DNA from: Achromobacter sp. Bel
Lineage (GTDB): Bacteria; Pseudomonadota; Gammaproteobacteria; Burkholderiales; Burkholderiaceae_B
DNA length: 64,000 nt
Direction of reading: 5' to 3'
NCBI RefSeq assembly: GCF_012928505.1
Contig: NZ_JABBJN010000013.1
Coordinates: forward strand, 1-64,000
Part shown: piece by piece, positions 1 to 9,436 of the stretch
How the letters are laid out: each line of letters starts with the position of its first letter
Position numbering within the stretch: position 1 is the first letter of the stretch
Program-made: the position numbers and the translations under genes
Notes under the pieces: generated by a model
What the model saw: the letters and a program-made list of their open reading frames with translations, nothing else
Databases searched by the model: none
What the model was told of the DNA's origin: nothing

Positions 1-853
1 GGCGGCGGTTGTCGGCGCGGTTGCCTACCCTGGCGGCAGGCGCGGCCGGCGCGGGCGCGGCGGATTTGACGGGTTCGGACTTCGCAGCAGGCTGAGCCTG
101 GGCGACAGGCGCGTTGGCCTGGGAGGAAGATGTTTCTGACTTATTAGCTAGCACAACGGGTTCCGGCTTGGCCTCTTCAGCCTGGGGCTCGGTGGATTCA
201 GTCTTAACTTCGGGCTTGGCCTCTTCGGCCACGGGCTCGGCAGGAGCAGGCGCCGGCGTCAGTTCGGGTTCAGGCTGGGCCTGGACTTCGGGGGCTTGCG
301 CCTCGACGGGGGCGGGCACTTCGGCCGCGACGGATTCAACAGGCGCGGGCGCTTCAACCGGCGCGGGCGCTTCTACAACAACGGGCTCTTCCGCCTGGAC
401 CGGGGCCGGAGCCTCTGCCTGGACGGGAGTGGCCTCGCGGGGCTCGACCACGGCAGGAGCCTCGGGTGCAGCCGGCGCGGACACCTGCTGCTCGTCTTCG
501 ACGGAGGCTTCATCTTCGGCGCGCGCGGACGCGGCCTGTTCCAGGGCGATTTCGGAGGGATCACGCTTGACGAACACGCGCTTCTTGCGCACTTCGACCT
601 GAATCGTGCGCGAACGGCCGGTGGCGTCAGCCTGCCGGATTTCGGACGTTTGGCGGCGCGTCAGGGTGATCTTCTTGCCTTCGGTCGCGCCGTGGGCGCG
701 ACGCAGCGATTCGAGCAATTTCGCCTTGTCGCTGTCGGTGACGGAATCGTCAACCGATTTGAGGTCAACGCCAGCCGAGCGCAGCTGATCCAGCAGCACA
801 TTGGCAGGCATTTTCAGCTCGGTAGCGAACTGGGCGACGGTGTTACTCGACAT
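1..853 (-). CDS. infB: Translation initiation factor IF-2, N-terminal part (gene runs off the left edge)
   Basis: IF-2 is the GTPase that places initiator tRNA on the 30S subunit. Only the first 284 codons are in the window, starting at the ATG at 853. Residues 1 to about 55 form the small IF2_N domain (starts [15 protein letters not shown]). From about residue 100 the protein is a long linker rich in Ala, Pro, Glu and Val with repeated [14 protein letters not shown] units, the usual disordered spacer before the G domain. The GTPase core lies beyond the edge. It follows nusA and rimP in the same direction, the standard bacterial operon order. The identification rests on the N-terminal domain plus this order. 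Confidence 0.95.
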   Translation of the reverse strand, partial: MSSNTVAQFATELKMPANVLLDQLRSAGVDLKSVDDSVTDSDKAKLLESLRRAHGATEGKKITLTRRQTSEIRQADATGRSRTIQVEVRKKRVFVKRDPSEIALEQAASARAEDEASVEDEQQVSAPAAPEAPAVVEPREATPVQAEAPAPVQAEEPVVVEAPAPVEAPAPVESVAAEVPAPVEAQAPEVQAQPEPELTPAPAPAEPVAEEAKPEVKTESTEPQAEEAKPEPVVLANKSETSSSQANAPVAQAQPAAKSEPVKSAAPAPAAPAARVGNRADNRR

Positions 854-899
854 TAGGCTCTCTCTTCCCTATATGCAGCTATTACAAACAACGTGAACT

Positions 900-931
900 T
901 GCGGTGGATGAAACCTGCACTACCCACCGCA
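900..931 (-). repeat. Inverted repeat in the nusA-infB spacer
   Basis: Eight-base perfect arms (TGCGGTGG at 900-907 and CCACCGCA at 924-931) enclose a 16-base loop in the 95-base gap between nusA and infB. There is no T tract on either strand, so it is not an obvious terminator. It could be a processing or translation-modulating hairpin in the mRNA; this is inference. Confidence 0.4.
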
Positions 932-948
932 GACCCGTGTCCTTTTGG

Positions 949-2427
949 TTATTCTTCGTCGAACCAATGGGCGCGGGCACGCATGATGAGGTCGCTGGCT
1001 TCCTGCTCGGTCAAACCGGCGATTTCCGCCAGTTCGTCCGTTGCCAATTCGGCCAGATCATCACGCGTATGCACTTGACGCTCGGCCAGCTTGCTGGCCA
1101 ATTCCTGCGTCATGCCTTCGAGTTCAAGCAAATCCTGTGCGGTCTCAAGGCGCTCTTCCTGGGCAATCGCCTCAGTCAACAGCGCATTGCGGGCACGGGC
1201 GCGCAATTCATTGATGGTGTCTTCGTCAAACGCTTCGATTTCCAGCAACTCTTGCATGGGCACGTAAGCGATTTCCTCGATACCGGTGAAACCTTCGTCG
1301 ATCAGGATGTCAGCGACTTCCTCGTCGACGTCCAGCTTGCTCATGAACGTGGCGCGCAGACCCGACCGCTCGACTTCCTGGCGATTCAGGCTTTCTTCCG
1401 GCGTCATGATGTTGATCTGCCAGCCAGTCAGTTCGGACGCCAGACGCACGTTCTGGCCCTTGGCGCCGATGGCCTTGGGCAGGTTCTCTTCGTCGACGAC
1501 GACATCCATCGCATGCTTGTCTTCATCAACGACGATCGATTCGACGTTGGCCGGCGCCAGGGCGCCAATGACAAACTGCGCGGGGTCTTCCGACCACAGC
1601 ACGATATCGACCTGCTCGCCACCCAACTCGTTGCGGACCGCGGTCACACGCGAACCGCGCATGCCCACACACGTGCCGATGGGGTCGATACGCTTATCGT
1701 AAGCCACCACGGCGATCTTCGCACGCACGCCAGCATCGCGGGCGGCGGCCTTGATCTCCAGCAGGCCTTGTTCGATTTCCGGAACTTCGTTCTCGAACAG
1801 CTGGCGGATGAACTCGGGCGAGGTACGCGACAGGATCACCTGCTGGCCACGCGCGGCGTGGTCAACACGCAACACGAAGGCGCGGACGCGGTCGGCCACC
1901 CGGAGGTTTTCCTTCGGGATCATTTCGGAACGCGGCAGGCGCGCTTCGATTTTGCCGGTTTCGACGATGGCGTCACCCTTGTCCATGCGCTTGATCGTGC
2001 CGGACACGATGGTTTCGCCACGGTCCAGGAAGTCGTTCAGCACCTGTTCGCGCTCGGCGTCACGGATCTTTTGCAGAATGGCCTGCTTGGCCGCCTGCGC
2101 GCCGATACGGCCGAATTCGATGGGCTCAAGCGGCTCTTCGATGTATTCGCCTTCCTGGATGCCAGGGACGATTTCCACCGCATCCGACAGCATTTCCTGC
2201 TTATCGGGTTCTTGCAGCCCGGCTTCGTCAGGCACGACCAGCCAACGGCGGAAGCCCTCGTGATCGCCGGTTTCCCTATCGATGGCGACACGAATGTCCG
2301 CATCATCCTTGAAGCGCTTTTTCATGGCCGAGGCCAGCGCACTTTCCAGCGCACCGAACACGACGTCGCGCGTGACGTTCTTTTCACGCGCCAAGGCATC
2401 GACCAACAGAAGAATTTCGCGACTCAT
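949..2427 (-). CDS. nusA: Transcription termination/antitermination factor NusA
   Basis: NusA binds RNA polymerase and nascent RNA and modulates pausing, termination and antitermination. The 492-residue length is that of the full proteobacterial form. Visible parts in order: an N-terminal polymerase-binding domain (to about 130), an S1 domain (from about 135, motif [14 protein letters not shown]), two KH domains (motifs CVGMRGSRV and [12 protein letters not shown]), and two C-terminal acidic helix-hairpin-helix repeats (from about 365 to the end). It overlaps the rimP stop by four bases (ATGA), so the two are translationally coupled. infB follows. In Escherichia coli this operon is autoregulated by NusA; see the hairpin before rimP. 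Confidence 0.97.
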   Translation of the reverse strand: MSREILLLVDALAREKNVTRDVVFGALESALASAMKKRFKDDADIRVAIDRETGDHEGFRRWLVVPDEAGLQEPDKQEMLSDAVEIVPGIQEGEYIEEPLEPIEFGRIGAQAAKQAILQKIRDAEREQVLNDFLDRGETIVSGTIKRMDKGDAIVETGKIEARLPRSEMIPKENLRVADRVRAFVLRVDHAARGQQVILSRTSPEFIRQLFENEVPEIEQGLLEIKAAARDAGVRAKIAVVAYDKRIDPIGTCVGMRGSRVTAVRNELGGEQVDIVLWSEDPAQFVIGALAPANVESIVVDEDKHAMDVVVDEENLPKAIGAKGQNVRLASELTGWQINIMTPEESLNRQEVERSGLRATFMSKLDVDEEVADILIDEGFTGIEEIAYVPMQELLEIEAFDEDTINELRARARNALLTEAIAQEERLETAQDLLELEGMTQELASKLAERQVHTRDDLAELATDELAEIAGLTEQEASDLIMRARAHWFDEE

Positions 2428-2927
2428 CGCTTTTTGCCCTTGAAATCCAGAACGGGATCCAGTTTTGCACGTTCGATGTCATCGACCGTGAAATTCAAAA
2501 CCTGGACATCGTTCTTTTTTGCCTCAAATTCGAGACCGAACACGGTCTTGTGCATGCCAGCAGCAGCGTCCGAGGCAGCGGCGTCGTCTTCAGGCACAGT
2601 CAGCGTGCCGGAGAAGACCTTACGTCCGTCTAATGCCTCGCGCAGCTTGATTTCGATGCGCTCGCCTGCGAAACGGCGGAACTCGTTCTCGTTGCGCAGC
2701 GGGCGGTCAATGCCCGGCGAACCGACTTCCAGCCGCTTGTAGTCGATGTTTTCGACTTCAAACACCCGCGACAATTGGCGAGACACCTGCTCACAGTCTT
2801 CGATGCGCACACCGCCGACCCGATCGATCGTCACGCGCAAAAGGCCCAGGGCGGCACGCTCGACGTCTACGAGTTCGAGGTCCATGCCGGCCAAAGCCTC
2901 TTCGGTCAATGCGAATAAATCAGCCAT
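2424..2927 (-). CDS. rimP: Ribosome maturation factor RimP
   Basis: RimP assists 30S subunit assembly. I chose the ATG at 2927, giving 167 residues beginning [19 protein letters not shown], which matches the family start. An in-frame ATG at 2951 would add eight residues, but it lies inside the hairpin and T tract described next, so it is unlikely. The conserved core is visible ([28 protein letters not shown]), followed by an SH3-like C-terminal domain. There is an insertion of Ala and Asp residues near position 125. The stop overlaps the nusA ATG by four bases. Confidence 0.95.
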   Translation of the reverse strand: MADLFALTEEALAGMDLELVDVERAALGLLRVTIDRVGGVRIEDCEQVSRQLSRVFEVENIDYKRLEVGSPGIDRPLRNENEFRRFAGERIEIKLREALDGRKVFSGTLTVPEDDAAASDAAAGMHKTVFGLEFEAKKNDVQVLNFTVDDIERAKLDPVLDFKGKKR

Positions 2928-2933
2928 ATACTC

Positions 2934-2960
2934 AAAAAAAATGGGCTGCACGCCCAGCCC
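2934..2960 (-). terminator. Intrinsic-terminator-like hairpin directly upstream of rimP (possible attenuator)
   Basis: Read on the minus strand, a 6-bp stem (GGGCTG / CAGCCC, 2955-2960 with 2943-2948, 6-base loop) is followed by an A and eight T residues (2934-2941). The rimP ATG begins seven bases after the T run. There is no gene upstream for which this would be an end-of-transcript signal: the next gene in this direction is rluB, 480 bp away, and it points the same way, so read-through from scpB-rluB is a second possibility. Position and shape fit an attenuator for the rimP-nusA-infB operon; that role is inferred. Confidence 0.6.
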
Positions 2961-3441
2961 ACCGATATTGCGCAGAGCCCAGCCGCTTCCCTACTGCACG
3001 TAAGGAGCAATGCTGGGCAGCGCCCTATATTGCGACCTAATTTGTGGTTTGCGCCACGGGTTTCCCCCACACAGCCCCGCCCCAACCCGTCAATCCGGGC
3101 CCGACGGCACTTGGCGCAACTCCGATGCCAACTGCTCTTGCCAACCGCTCTTGCTAACCGCCCGACTCATTTGCCAAGCTTATTTGCCGAGCCCACCTGC
3201 TAAGCCTATTTGCCGAGCCTATTTGCCAAGCTATTTGCTTGGCCTGCTGCGGTGCCACTGCTTTGCAGCCACGCCAAGTGCCGCTGCCAGACAGGCTGCC
3301 GGGCAAAAAGCAATGACGCGAAGCCATGAAAACCATTGATTTTACCAGATAAACCGGAAAAACGCCTGATTCGTCACGGGCTTACGTTTATATGGGACAC
3401 ATCGGACCCGGCGGCGCGCCCAGCACGCCGCCTGATAGCGC
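2961..3441. other. Long intergenic region upstream of rimP, no gene seen
   Basis: About 480 bases lie between the 3' end of rluB and the rimP leader. It should hold the promoter of the rimP-nusA-infB operon; a minus-strand TATAGG near 3029 is a candidate -10 box but I see no good -35. The middle holds a degenerate 13-bp tandem repeat (listed separately). The open frames here have no recognisable product, no good ribosome binding site and repeat-derived low-complexity translation, so I call none. Confidence 0.5.
3134..3246. repeat. Degenerate 13-bp tandem repeat
   Basis: Two units of GCTCTTGCCAACC type (3134-3146, 3147-3159) are followed after a short break by six units of TTTGCCAAGCTTA type starting at 3170, 3183, 3196, 3209, 3222 and 3234; one unit is 12 bases long. 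Units differ at a few positions each. The array is noncoding and lies upstream of the rimP operon. Copy number would be expected to vary between strains if it arises by slippage. Confidence 0.75.
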
Positions 3442-5286
3442 TTATCGGCCCTGACGGCCACGCCCGCCCATCACGCCAAGGCGCGATTCGTGGGCCGACG
3501 CGCCACGCGGCTGCCAATCATCGCCACGGGGCGAGGACGACGACGAGGCGCTGCGGGGGGGGCGCGGCTTGCCGCCCGCGCCTGGTCCCTTGTTGTTGCC
3601 AGCGCCACTTCCCGCCGCACGCGGCGAGCCTTCGGCCTTGTTGCCCCCACGACCGGAACCCGCCGGCTTGCCGCCACGGCTATTGCCGCCCGCGCCGGCC
3701 GGCTTGCCGCCACCCGGCTTACGGCCGGAAGGCTTGCGGCCACCACCACCCACGGGCGCCTCGGCCACATTGCCGATAGCATCCGCCGACGCCACGGGAC
3801 TCGACGGGCCATTGGCCGCCGCCGACCGCGGACCGCGAGGCTTGCCGCCCGGTTTGCCACCGGGCTTGCCGCCAGGCTTTCCACCCGGCCGGCCACCGCC
3901 TGCCGGTGCCGCCGAACGGCCGCCGCCGGGCTTGCCGCCCTTGCGATTGCCACCCGCGCCTTCGGCCGCCAACGGATGACCGTTGGCATAGCCGCCTGCA
4001 ATCATCAAACCAGTGCCGAACGGGTCCGACGGACACGCGGCCGTTTGGCCAGCACTGCCCAGACGACCGCCCTGCAACTTGCCGCGGCGACCGATGCGAG
4101 CGCCGTTCATGCCATTGCGATCCATGGTGCCGAAACCCGGAGGCAAGGCACTGTCATGCGATTGCGGTTGTTTCGAGCGGCGACGGTTGCCACCGGATTC
4201 GTCGTCTTCACGCAACAGTCCCAGTTGGACCATCAGGGCGGTGACGAGCGAACCATCCAATTCTTCCCAGCGGCCGCGCCGCAGGGTGCGCGGCAGCACC
4301 ACATCGCCGAAACGGGTGCGGATCAGGCGGCTGACCGTGACACCCACGGCTTCGAACATGCGGCGGACTTCGCGGTTGCGGCCTTCCTGCAAGGTCACGC
4401 GATACCAGCGATTGCTGCCGTCGCCACCCAGGTAGTCCAGCGCGCCGAAAGCGGCCAGGCCGTCTTCCAGCTCAATCCCGTCGACCAGCGATTGGCGCTG
4501 CGCCTCGTCCATTTCACCCAGCACACGGACCGCGTATTCGCGTTCGGTGCCGTAGCGCGGATGCATGATGCGGTTGGCCATATCGCCCGAGGTCGTGAAA
4601 ATCAGCAGACCTTCGGTATTCAAGTCCAGGCGCCCCACCGACAGCCACTTACCCGTACGCAGCTTGGGCAAGCGCGCAAAGACGCTGGCACGGCCACCCG
4701 GATCGTCGTGGCTGACGATTTCGCCGGCCGGCTTGTGATACAGGATCACGCGCGGCGGCTTCTTGGTATTCACGCGCATGATGGGCTTGCCGTTGACGCG
4801 GACCTGATCATTCGGCGCCACGCGCTGGCCGATGTGGGCCGGCTCGCCATTGACCGACACCCGGCCCGCGACGATCAACTCTTCCATTTCCCGGCGCGAA
4901 CCGATACCGGCGTCGGCCAGCACTTTATGCAGCTTGGGCATGACCGAATCGCTGTTCAGGTACTTGCCCAGGCGCTGCTCCATGCGGTCCGCCGAGTCCA
5001 GGTACGACAGGGCCTGCTCGGCTTCCTGCTCGCCGCCACGGGAATCTGGCGACTCGACCGGAGCTGCGGCCGCCACAGGCTGCTGGCCTTCGGAGGCAGG
5101 CGCCTGCTCGGCCGTCGCGTCGCCGCGCCGGCGGCGGAACGGCGTCCTCAGCTTGCGCCCGCGCCCACGGGCGCCCGCTTCACCTTCGGCTGCCGGCTCG
5201 CGCGCGGCGGAAGCGTCCGGCTGACCGTTGGAAACGGTGTCATCCGAACGGGGATTGTCGTCCTGCATTGCTGTATTCGTTGTCAC
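3442..5286 (-). CDS. rluB: 23S rRNA pseudouridine synthase RluB-like, with a very long Gly/Lys/Pro-rich C-terminal tail
   Basis: RluB converts a uridine of 23S rRNA helix 80 to pseudouridine. The core is standard: an S4 RNA-binding domain (about residues 115-160, motif [15 protein letters not shown]) and an RsuA-family catalytic domain with the motif [13 protein letters not shown] holding the catalytic Asp (about residue 221). I chose the GTG at 5286 because GGAG lies eight bases before it; the ATG at 5268 has no such site. The 614-residue protein is about twice the usual family size: the first 100 residues are charged and disordered, and the last 250 are dominated by [12 protein letters not shown] repeats. 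It is just downstream of scpB. Confidence 0.9.
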   Translation of the reverse strand: MTTNTAMQDDNPRSDDTVSNGQPDASAAREPAAEGEAGARGRGRKLRTPFRRRRGDATAEQAPASEGQQPVAAAAPVESPDSRGGEQEAEQALSYLDSADRMEQRLGKYLNSDSVMPKLHKVLADAGIGSRREMEELIVAGRVSVNGEPAHIGQRVAPNDQVRVNGKPIMRVNTKKPPRVILYHKPAGEIVSHDDPGGRASVFARLPKLRTGKWLSVGRLDLNTEGLLIFTTSGDMANRIMHPRYGTEREYAVRVLGEMDEAQRQSLVDGIELEDGLAAFGALDYLGGDGSNRWYRVTLQEGRNREVRRMFEAVGVTVSRLIRTRFGDVVLPRTLRRGRWEELDGSLVTALMVQLGLLREDDESGGNRRRSKQPQSHDSALPPGFGTMDRNGMNGARIGRRGKLQGGRLGSAGQTAACPSDPFGTGLMIAGGYANGHPLAAEGAGGNRKGGKPGGGRSAAPAGGGRPGGKPGGKPGGKPGGKPRGPRSAAANGPSSPVASADAIGNVAEAPVGGGGRKPSGRKPGGGKPAGAGGNSRGGKPAGSGRGGNKAEGSPRAAGSGAGNNKGPGAGGKPRPPRSASSSSSPRGDDWQPRGASAHESRLGVMGGRGRQGR

Positions 5287-5303
5287 TGGGACAGCTCCGA
5301 ATT

Positions 5304-6509
5304 TCAAACTTGGGTAGGCCTGCCAGAGGCAGGCTCGTCATCATCAGGGGACGCCGACTCACGGCCGGCGCGAGGCCGCTCCGGATCTGCCTCGCCCGGC
5401 GCCGCGGAGGCGGCATCGGGGTCGGGCCGAACATGCTCGTCAAGGCCGATGGCGGGCTCATGCCCGGCGGCGCCAGGCGCTGCGTGATCGGTCTCGTCAA
5501 TCGGTTCGGTCGGTTCCGCGTGTTTTGCGTTCTCGACACTTTCCTTTGCAGCACCGGCCTCTGTGACGTCGGCGGCCATATCGGAAATGTCGTTGCCAGC
5601 CCCTTCGTCGGGAAAACCGGACGGGGTCGGCGTATTGGACAAGCCTTCGGCTTGCTCCCGGACGGTGGGTTCGTCTGCGGGATCCGCGCCTTCTTCTGTG
5701 CGCGAAACGACGGATTCTACGCTATCGCTCGGGGCTATGGGTACATCGTGTTCCGAAACAGACAATTCCGCAACCGGGACATTGTCATTTTCGTCCACGC
5801 CATCCGGCGCTTCAACGGCGATTTCACCCTGCACCCCAGCGATTTCACCGCCGATTTCACCGCCGATTTCACCTTCGGCCATCGCGGCGCCACCTTCCGG
5901 CGCAGACGCGTCCTCGGGCGCAGCGCCCTCGCCCGTCAGCTGCTGCACTTCACCCAGGTCCAACCCTGCCAGCGCCGCAGCGGCTTGCGCCGATTCCAGC
6001 GGCGGAAGTTCGTCTAGCGCCCTCAAGCCCAGATCGTCCAGGAATTGGCGCGTGGTGCCGAACAGGGCGGGACGGCCAGGCGCATCGCGATGCCCGATGA
6101 CCTCGATCCACCCCCGGTCCTCCAGCGCTTTCACGATTTGCGAAGACACGGTGACCCCGCGGATATCCTCGATGTCGCCGCGCGTGACCGGCTGGCGCCA
6201 GGCCACGATGGCCAGCGTCTCCATGACGGCGCGCGAATACTTGGGCGGCTTTTCAGGGCTCAGCCGCTCCAGGTAGCGCTGCATGTGCGGGCGGCTTTGG
6301 AAACGCCATCCGCTTGCCAGTTGCACCAGCTCCAGGCCGCCATCGGCCCAATTGCTCTGCAACGTCTCCAACAGCCCGCGCAGCTTGCTGTTGTCGAATT
6401 GTTCATCGTCCCCGAATAGCTTGCGCATATCGGACAGTTGCATCGGCTGCACCGCGCATAGCAGCGCGGTTTCCAGCACGAGTATTGCCTCGCTATCGTT
6501 CATCGACAT
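5304..6509 (-). CDS. scpB: Segregation and condensation protein ScpB, with a long acidic tail
   Basis: ScpB is the winged-helix kleisin partner of the SMC-ScpA complex in chromosome segregation. Residues 1 to about 165 carry the two winged-helix domains (motifs [20 protein letters not shown] and [12 protein letters not shown]). The remaining roughly 230 residues form an acidic, low-complexity tail with a short tandem repeat ([13 protein letters not shown]). Typical ScpB proteins are about 180-280 residues. An alternative ATG lies two codons in (6503). scpA is not adjacent; the upstream neighbour is a divergent tRNA. rluB starts 17 bases after the stop. Confidence 0.92.
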   Translation of the reverse strand: MSMNDSEAILVLETALLCAVQPMQLSDMRKLFGDDEQFDNSKLRGLLETLQSNWADGGLELVQLASGWRFQSRPHMQRYLERLSPEKPPKYSRAVMETLAIVAWRQPVTRGDIEDIRGVTVSSQIVKALEDRGWIEVIGHRDAPGRPALFGTTRQFLDDLGLRALDELPPLESAQAAAALAGLDLGEVQQLTGEGAAPEDASAPEGGAAMAEGEIGGEIGGEIAGVQGEIAVEAPDGVDENDNVPVAELSVSEHDVPIAPSDSVESVVSRTEEGADPADEPTVREQAEGLSNTPTPSGFPDEGAGNDISDMAADVTEAGAAKESVENAKHAEPTEPIDETDHAAPGAAGHEPAIGLDEHVRPDPDAASAAPGEADPERPRAGRESASPDDDEPASGRPTQV

Positions 6510-6530
6510 TCAAATTCAAAAAGGGCTAAC

Positions 6531-6559
6531 TTGCGCTAGGTTGAAAATAAGGTTAATAT
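6531..6559 (+). promoter_or_regulatory. Promoter of the initiator tRNA gene
   Basis: TTGCGC at 6531-6536 and TAATAT at 6554-6559 are separated by 17 bases, and the tRNA starts 12 bases further on. This is a good sigma-70 match at the expected distance for a tRNA with a short leader. Confidence 0.7.
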
Positions 6560-6571
6560 TCTTTTCTCAGA

Positions 6572-6648
<77 letters not shown>

Positions 6649-6656
6649 AATTGACG

Positions 6657-6685
6657 AAGGCCTGGCGAATGCGCCGGGCCTTTTT
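6657..6685 (+). terminator. Terminator of tRNA-fMet
   Basis: An 11-base left arm starting AAGGCC (6657-6667), a 4-base loop and a right arm ending GGGCC followed by five T residues. One G-T pair interrupts the stem. It starts nine bases after the tRNA. Confidence 0.85.
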
Positions 6686-6686
6686 C

Positions 6687-6758
6687 ATTTGTGCCCGCAA
6701 AATCATTTGTGCCCGCAAAATCATTTTTGCCTGCAAAATCATTTGTGCCGGCAAAGCG
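6687..6758. repeat. 18-bp tandem repeat, four copies
   Basis: Units of ATTTGTGCCCGCAAAATC start at 6687, 6705, 6723 and 6741. The first two are identical; the third has two changes and the fourth a few. The unit is partly self-complementary (TTTGTGCC / GGCAAA-like). It begins within the T tract of the tRNA-fMet terminator. Confidence 0.85.
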
Positions 6759-6794
6759 GAACCCGCGACGGAACCCGCGACAGAACCCGCGAAC
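6759..6794. repeat. 12-bp tandem repeat, three copies
   Basis: GAACCCGCGACG-type units start at 6759, 6771 and 6783, directly after the 18-bp array. Only the last one or two bases of each unit vary. Confidence 0.8.
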
Positions 6795-7373
6795 GCCACG
6801 CCCGCGCCCACCAGCAAGACCCCGGCAAAAGCGGGCTCGCGACAGGCGACATTGGTTTGCGTAGTGTTCAAAACATTCCTGGGTTGACTGCCATGCATGA
6901 TGGATCGCGCCATGGCCATGCGCCGAAACGGCCGCACCATTCAAGATAGGGCAATATGCCTGCCCGATTTCCATCACGGCAGACGCCTTAAGCAAATTCT
7001 GGAAAAGCTGGCATTACTCGCCAACACAAGCCTGCGGGATACGCCGGCACCCGGCGACTGTTTCCTGCCGCGATCAGTATCAAGACCTGGATCGTCACGC
7101 ATTGGATTCGGCATTGTGGCTGGCCGCCACCCCTGAACCCCACGCGCCCCCTCGCGCACACAAAGACCGGCTTCGTGATGCGATGACCAACCCTTGGCCG
7201 GCCTTACGATTCTTAGATGTTTTCGACGTCTACATGCTAGCGGACATTGGCCCGCCGCATAATGGTTTGCTGGCAAAAATCCGGGATAAAACACGGCCCG
7301 CACGCCAAAGCAACACCCAAATTATACCGCCATAACCGCGGCCCTCAAGCCCAGGCGCCCGCAAGGCTGCGGG
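6795..7373. other. Intergenic region, no gene supported
   Basis: Nearly 580 bases between the tandem repeats and the LysR gene. Open frames on both strands are short, lack convincing ribosome binding sites and give no recognisable protein. A small inverted repeat (CCCGCA / TGCGGG, near 7358-7373) sits just after the LysR stop and may mark its 3' end, but no T tract follows. Confidence 0.5.
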
Positions 7374-8309
7374 TCAGGACGTCGCCACAGGCGGCATGGA
7401 GGGCGCCGCAGCAGGCTTATCCCAGGGCGCGGAACCCAGCCGCTCCACCAGAAAATCCAGCATCGAACGCAAGATCAGCGGCATCTGGCGGCGCGAGGCG
7501 TAGACGCCGTAAATTCCCAGTTCCTGCGGCTTGCACTGCGGCAAAATGGGCTTCAGGCGCCCCGCGGCGACATATTCGGCCGCGTAGTAAGTTGGCAGCA
7601 TGGCGATGCCCGCCCCCTCCAGCGCGGCGCGCGACAACACGGAAACCTCATTGGCGCTGATATTCCCGCTGACCGGCACATCCACGGGCTGGCCGTCGCG
7701 CTCGAAACGCCACAGGCTTTTGCCGAAATAGGAATGCGTCAGGCAGTTGCGCAAGGACAGATCTTCGACGCGCGCGGGCACCCCTTCACGCGCCAGGTAT
7801 TCGGGCGACGCGCACACCACCGAGCGGCAGACAGCCAATTTTCGGGCGATCAGGTTGGGATCCAGATCATTGGTGATCCGCACCGCCAAGTCCACCCGCT
7901 CTTCCACCAGATTGACGGCGCGCTCGACCAGCATCAGATCCACGGAGGTGCCAGGGTGCTGCTTGACGTAATCGGTGACCGCGCTGGCCAGATGCCTTGA
8001 CCCAAAGGACATGCTGGTCGTGATGCGCAGCAGGCCGCGCGGGGTATCTTCGGGCGTGGACACCGCACTGCGCAGATCGCCCACCATGTCCAGCATCTGC
8101 CGGCATCGCGGCAAGGTTTCCGCCCCGGCAGGCGTGAGGCTGAGCCGGCGCGTCGTGCGGTGCAGCAAACGCACCCCAACCCACTGTTCCATTTCGGCCA
8201 GATACCGCGACACCATCGCTCGCGACATATCCAAATGGACCGCCGCCGCCGACAGGCTCCCCCGGTCGGCGACTTCGACGAACACCTGCATGGCTTTCAG
8301 ACGATCCAT
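7374..8309 (-). CDS. LysR-family transcriptional regulator
   Basis: A DNA-binding regulator of 311 residues, the usual LysR length. The N-terminal winged HTH (residues 1-60) reads MDRLKAMQVFVEVADRGSLS, followed by the MSRAMVSRYLAEME recognition region. Residues about 90-295 form the periplasmic-binding-protein-like effector domain. The N-terminal sequence is close to the CrgA-like group. The target and effector cannot be told from sequence. It is downstream of the two COG0523 GTPases in the same direction, separated by 105 bases, so it may be transcribed separately. The C-terminus has a short Pro/Ala-rich extension. Confidence 0.9.
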   Translation of the reverse strand: MDRLKAMQVFVEVADRGSLSAAAVHLDMSRAMVSRYLAEMEQWVGVRLLHRTTRRLSLTPAGAETLPRCRQMLDMVGDLRSAVSTPEDTPRGLLRITTSMSFGSRHLASAVTDYVKQHPGTSVDLMLVERAVNLVEERVDLAVRITNDLDPNLIARKLAVCRSVVCASPEYLAREGVPARVEDLSLRNCLTHSYFGKSLWRFERDGQPVDVPVSGNISANEVSVLSRAALEGAGIAMLPTYYAAEYVAAGRLKPILPQCKPQELGIYGVYASRRQMPLILRSMLDFLVERLGSAPWDKPAAAPSMPPVATS

Positions 8310-8414
8310 GATTGTCTCGGTTCTTGCATCAGACCGTACCGGTTATACCGTATTTCCGTGCAACATCCGTGCAGAAATAGCGACACGAGGATTCAGCGGC
8401 CGGGACGACGGCAC

Positions 8415-9416
8415 TCAGGCGGGCAACTGGCCCAGCGCCCGGGAGACCTCGACGCGCACGCTGTCGACGTCCAGCCCGCGCAGGATATAGACCAAATGCG
8501 ATGCCCGGTCGTCGCCGGGCCATTGCGACAGCGCGCGCAGCGGGTAAAGCTCGCCATGGACGCCATGCACCTCGCATGGCAGCGCCTCGCCCTCAAAGCA
8601 CACCAGCCCCTTCATCCGCAACAGCCCCTGACCGAAGCGCTCCTGGATGCGCGACACGCCCGCCAGGAAGGCAGCCCGGCCCAGCGGCGACGACAAGAGC
8701 AGGGAAAAGCTGGCGACCTGGGCGTGGCGGTCAGCGACCGGACGCGCGAACGCCTGGAGCCAGTTCGCCAGCGCGACACCATCCCGGCGCGCCAGCCCGT
8801 CGGAGCCGTCTCGCAGCACGCCAGCCAAAGGCGCATCCTGGCGCTGGACGCAACGCTGCGCACCAGGATTGATGGCAATGACCGCCTGTTCCACCCGCCG
8901 CAATTGCGCCGCGTCCGCCAAATCCGATTTGCTGAGCACGACGGTATCGGCCAACGCCAATTGCCGTGCTGCTTCAGGTTGCGATGCCAATTGGCCCTCG
9001 CCGTGCTGAACATCCACTACCACGATCGCGCCTCGGTATGCGTAACGCTCAGCCAGGAACCGGTCGTGTTTGAGCATGAACAGGATCGACGCGGGGTCCG
9101 CCAACCCGCTGGTTTCAATCAGCACGTGGCGAAACGGCTTGATCCGGCGGCCAAGCGCCAGCATGAAAAGGTCGCGCAGTGTATCCACCACGGCGCCACT
9201 GACGACACAGCAGAGGCAACCGCCTTCGATCAGCACGACGTTCGCCGGCGCCAGGCGCACCAGATGATGGTCGACCCCGACGTCGCCATATTCGTTGACG
9301 ATGACCAGTGCGTCGGCGTACGCCGGCTCGTGCAGCAAACGGTTGAGCAGCGTGGTCTTGCCGCTGCCCAGAAACCCCGAAACCACAGTCACGCCGATGC
9401 GCTTGTCCTCGTCCAT
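8415..9416 (-). CDS. COG0523 (CobW/YjiA/ZigA-type) metal GTPase, second of a tandem pair
   Basis: A P-loop GTPase of the metallochaperone family. From the ATG at 9416 (AGGTGG just upstream) it has 333 residues. The Walker A is GFLGSGKTTLLN, the metal-binding CXCC motif is in EGGCLCCV, and ETSGLADPASI is the G3-like region; the CobW C-terminal domain follows. It starts 20 bases after the first GTPase ends, so the two form an operon behind the Zur-type palindrome. Zinc handling is the likely role, inferred from that site and the CXCC motif. Cobalamin or nitrile hydratase chaperoning is less likely since no such genes are near. Confidence 0.88.
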   Translation of the reverse strand: MDEDKRIGVTVVSGFLGSGKTTLLNRLLHEPAYADALVIVNEYGDVGVDHHLVRLAPANVVLIEGGCLCCVVSGAVVDTLRDLFMLALGRRIKPFRHVLIETSGLADPASILFMLKHDRFLAERYAYRGAIVVVDVQHGEGQLASQPEAARQLALADTVVLSKSDLADAAQLRRVEQAVIAINPGAQRCVQRQDAPLAGVLRDGSDGLARRDGVALANWLQAFARPVADRHAQVASFSLLLSSPLGRAAFLAGVSRIQERFGQGLLRMKGLVCFEGEALPCEVHGVHGELYPLRALSQWPGDDRASHLVYILRGLDVDSVRVEVSRALGQLPA

Positions 9417-9436
9417 ACCCACCTGTCCAACGGGCG

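Noticed and set aside
904..2742. Long plus-strand open frame opposite nusA and rimP
   Set aside because: It is an antisense shadow produced by high GC content; the minus-strand genes are clear family members.
2928..2951. Upstream ATG for rimP at 2951
   Set aside because: It lies in the terminator-like hairpin, has no ribosome site, and adds eight residues not typical of the family.
3490..5487. Long plus-strand open frame opposite rluB
   Set aside because: Antisense of the Gly/Lys-rich rluB tail; composition is that of a mirrored repeat and no domain is visible.
6687..6794. CRISPR array
   Set aside because: Units are direct tandem copies without unique spacers and no cas genes are near.
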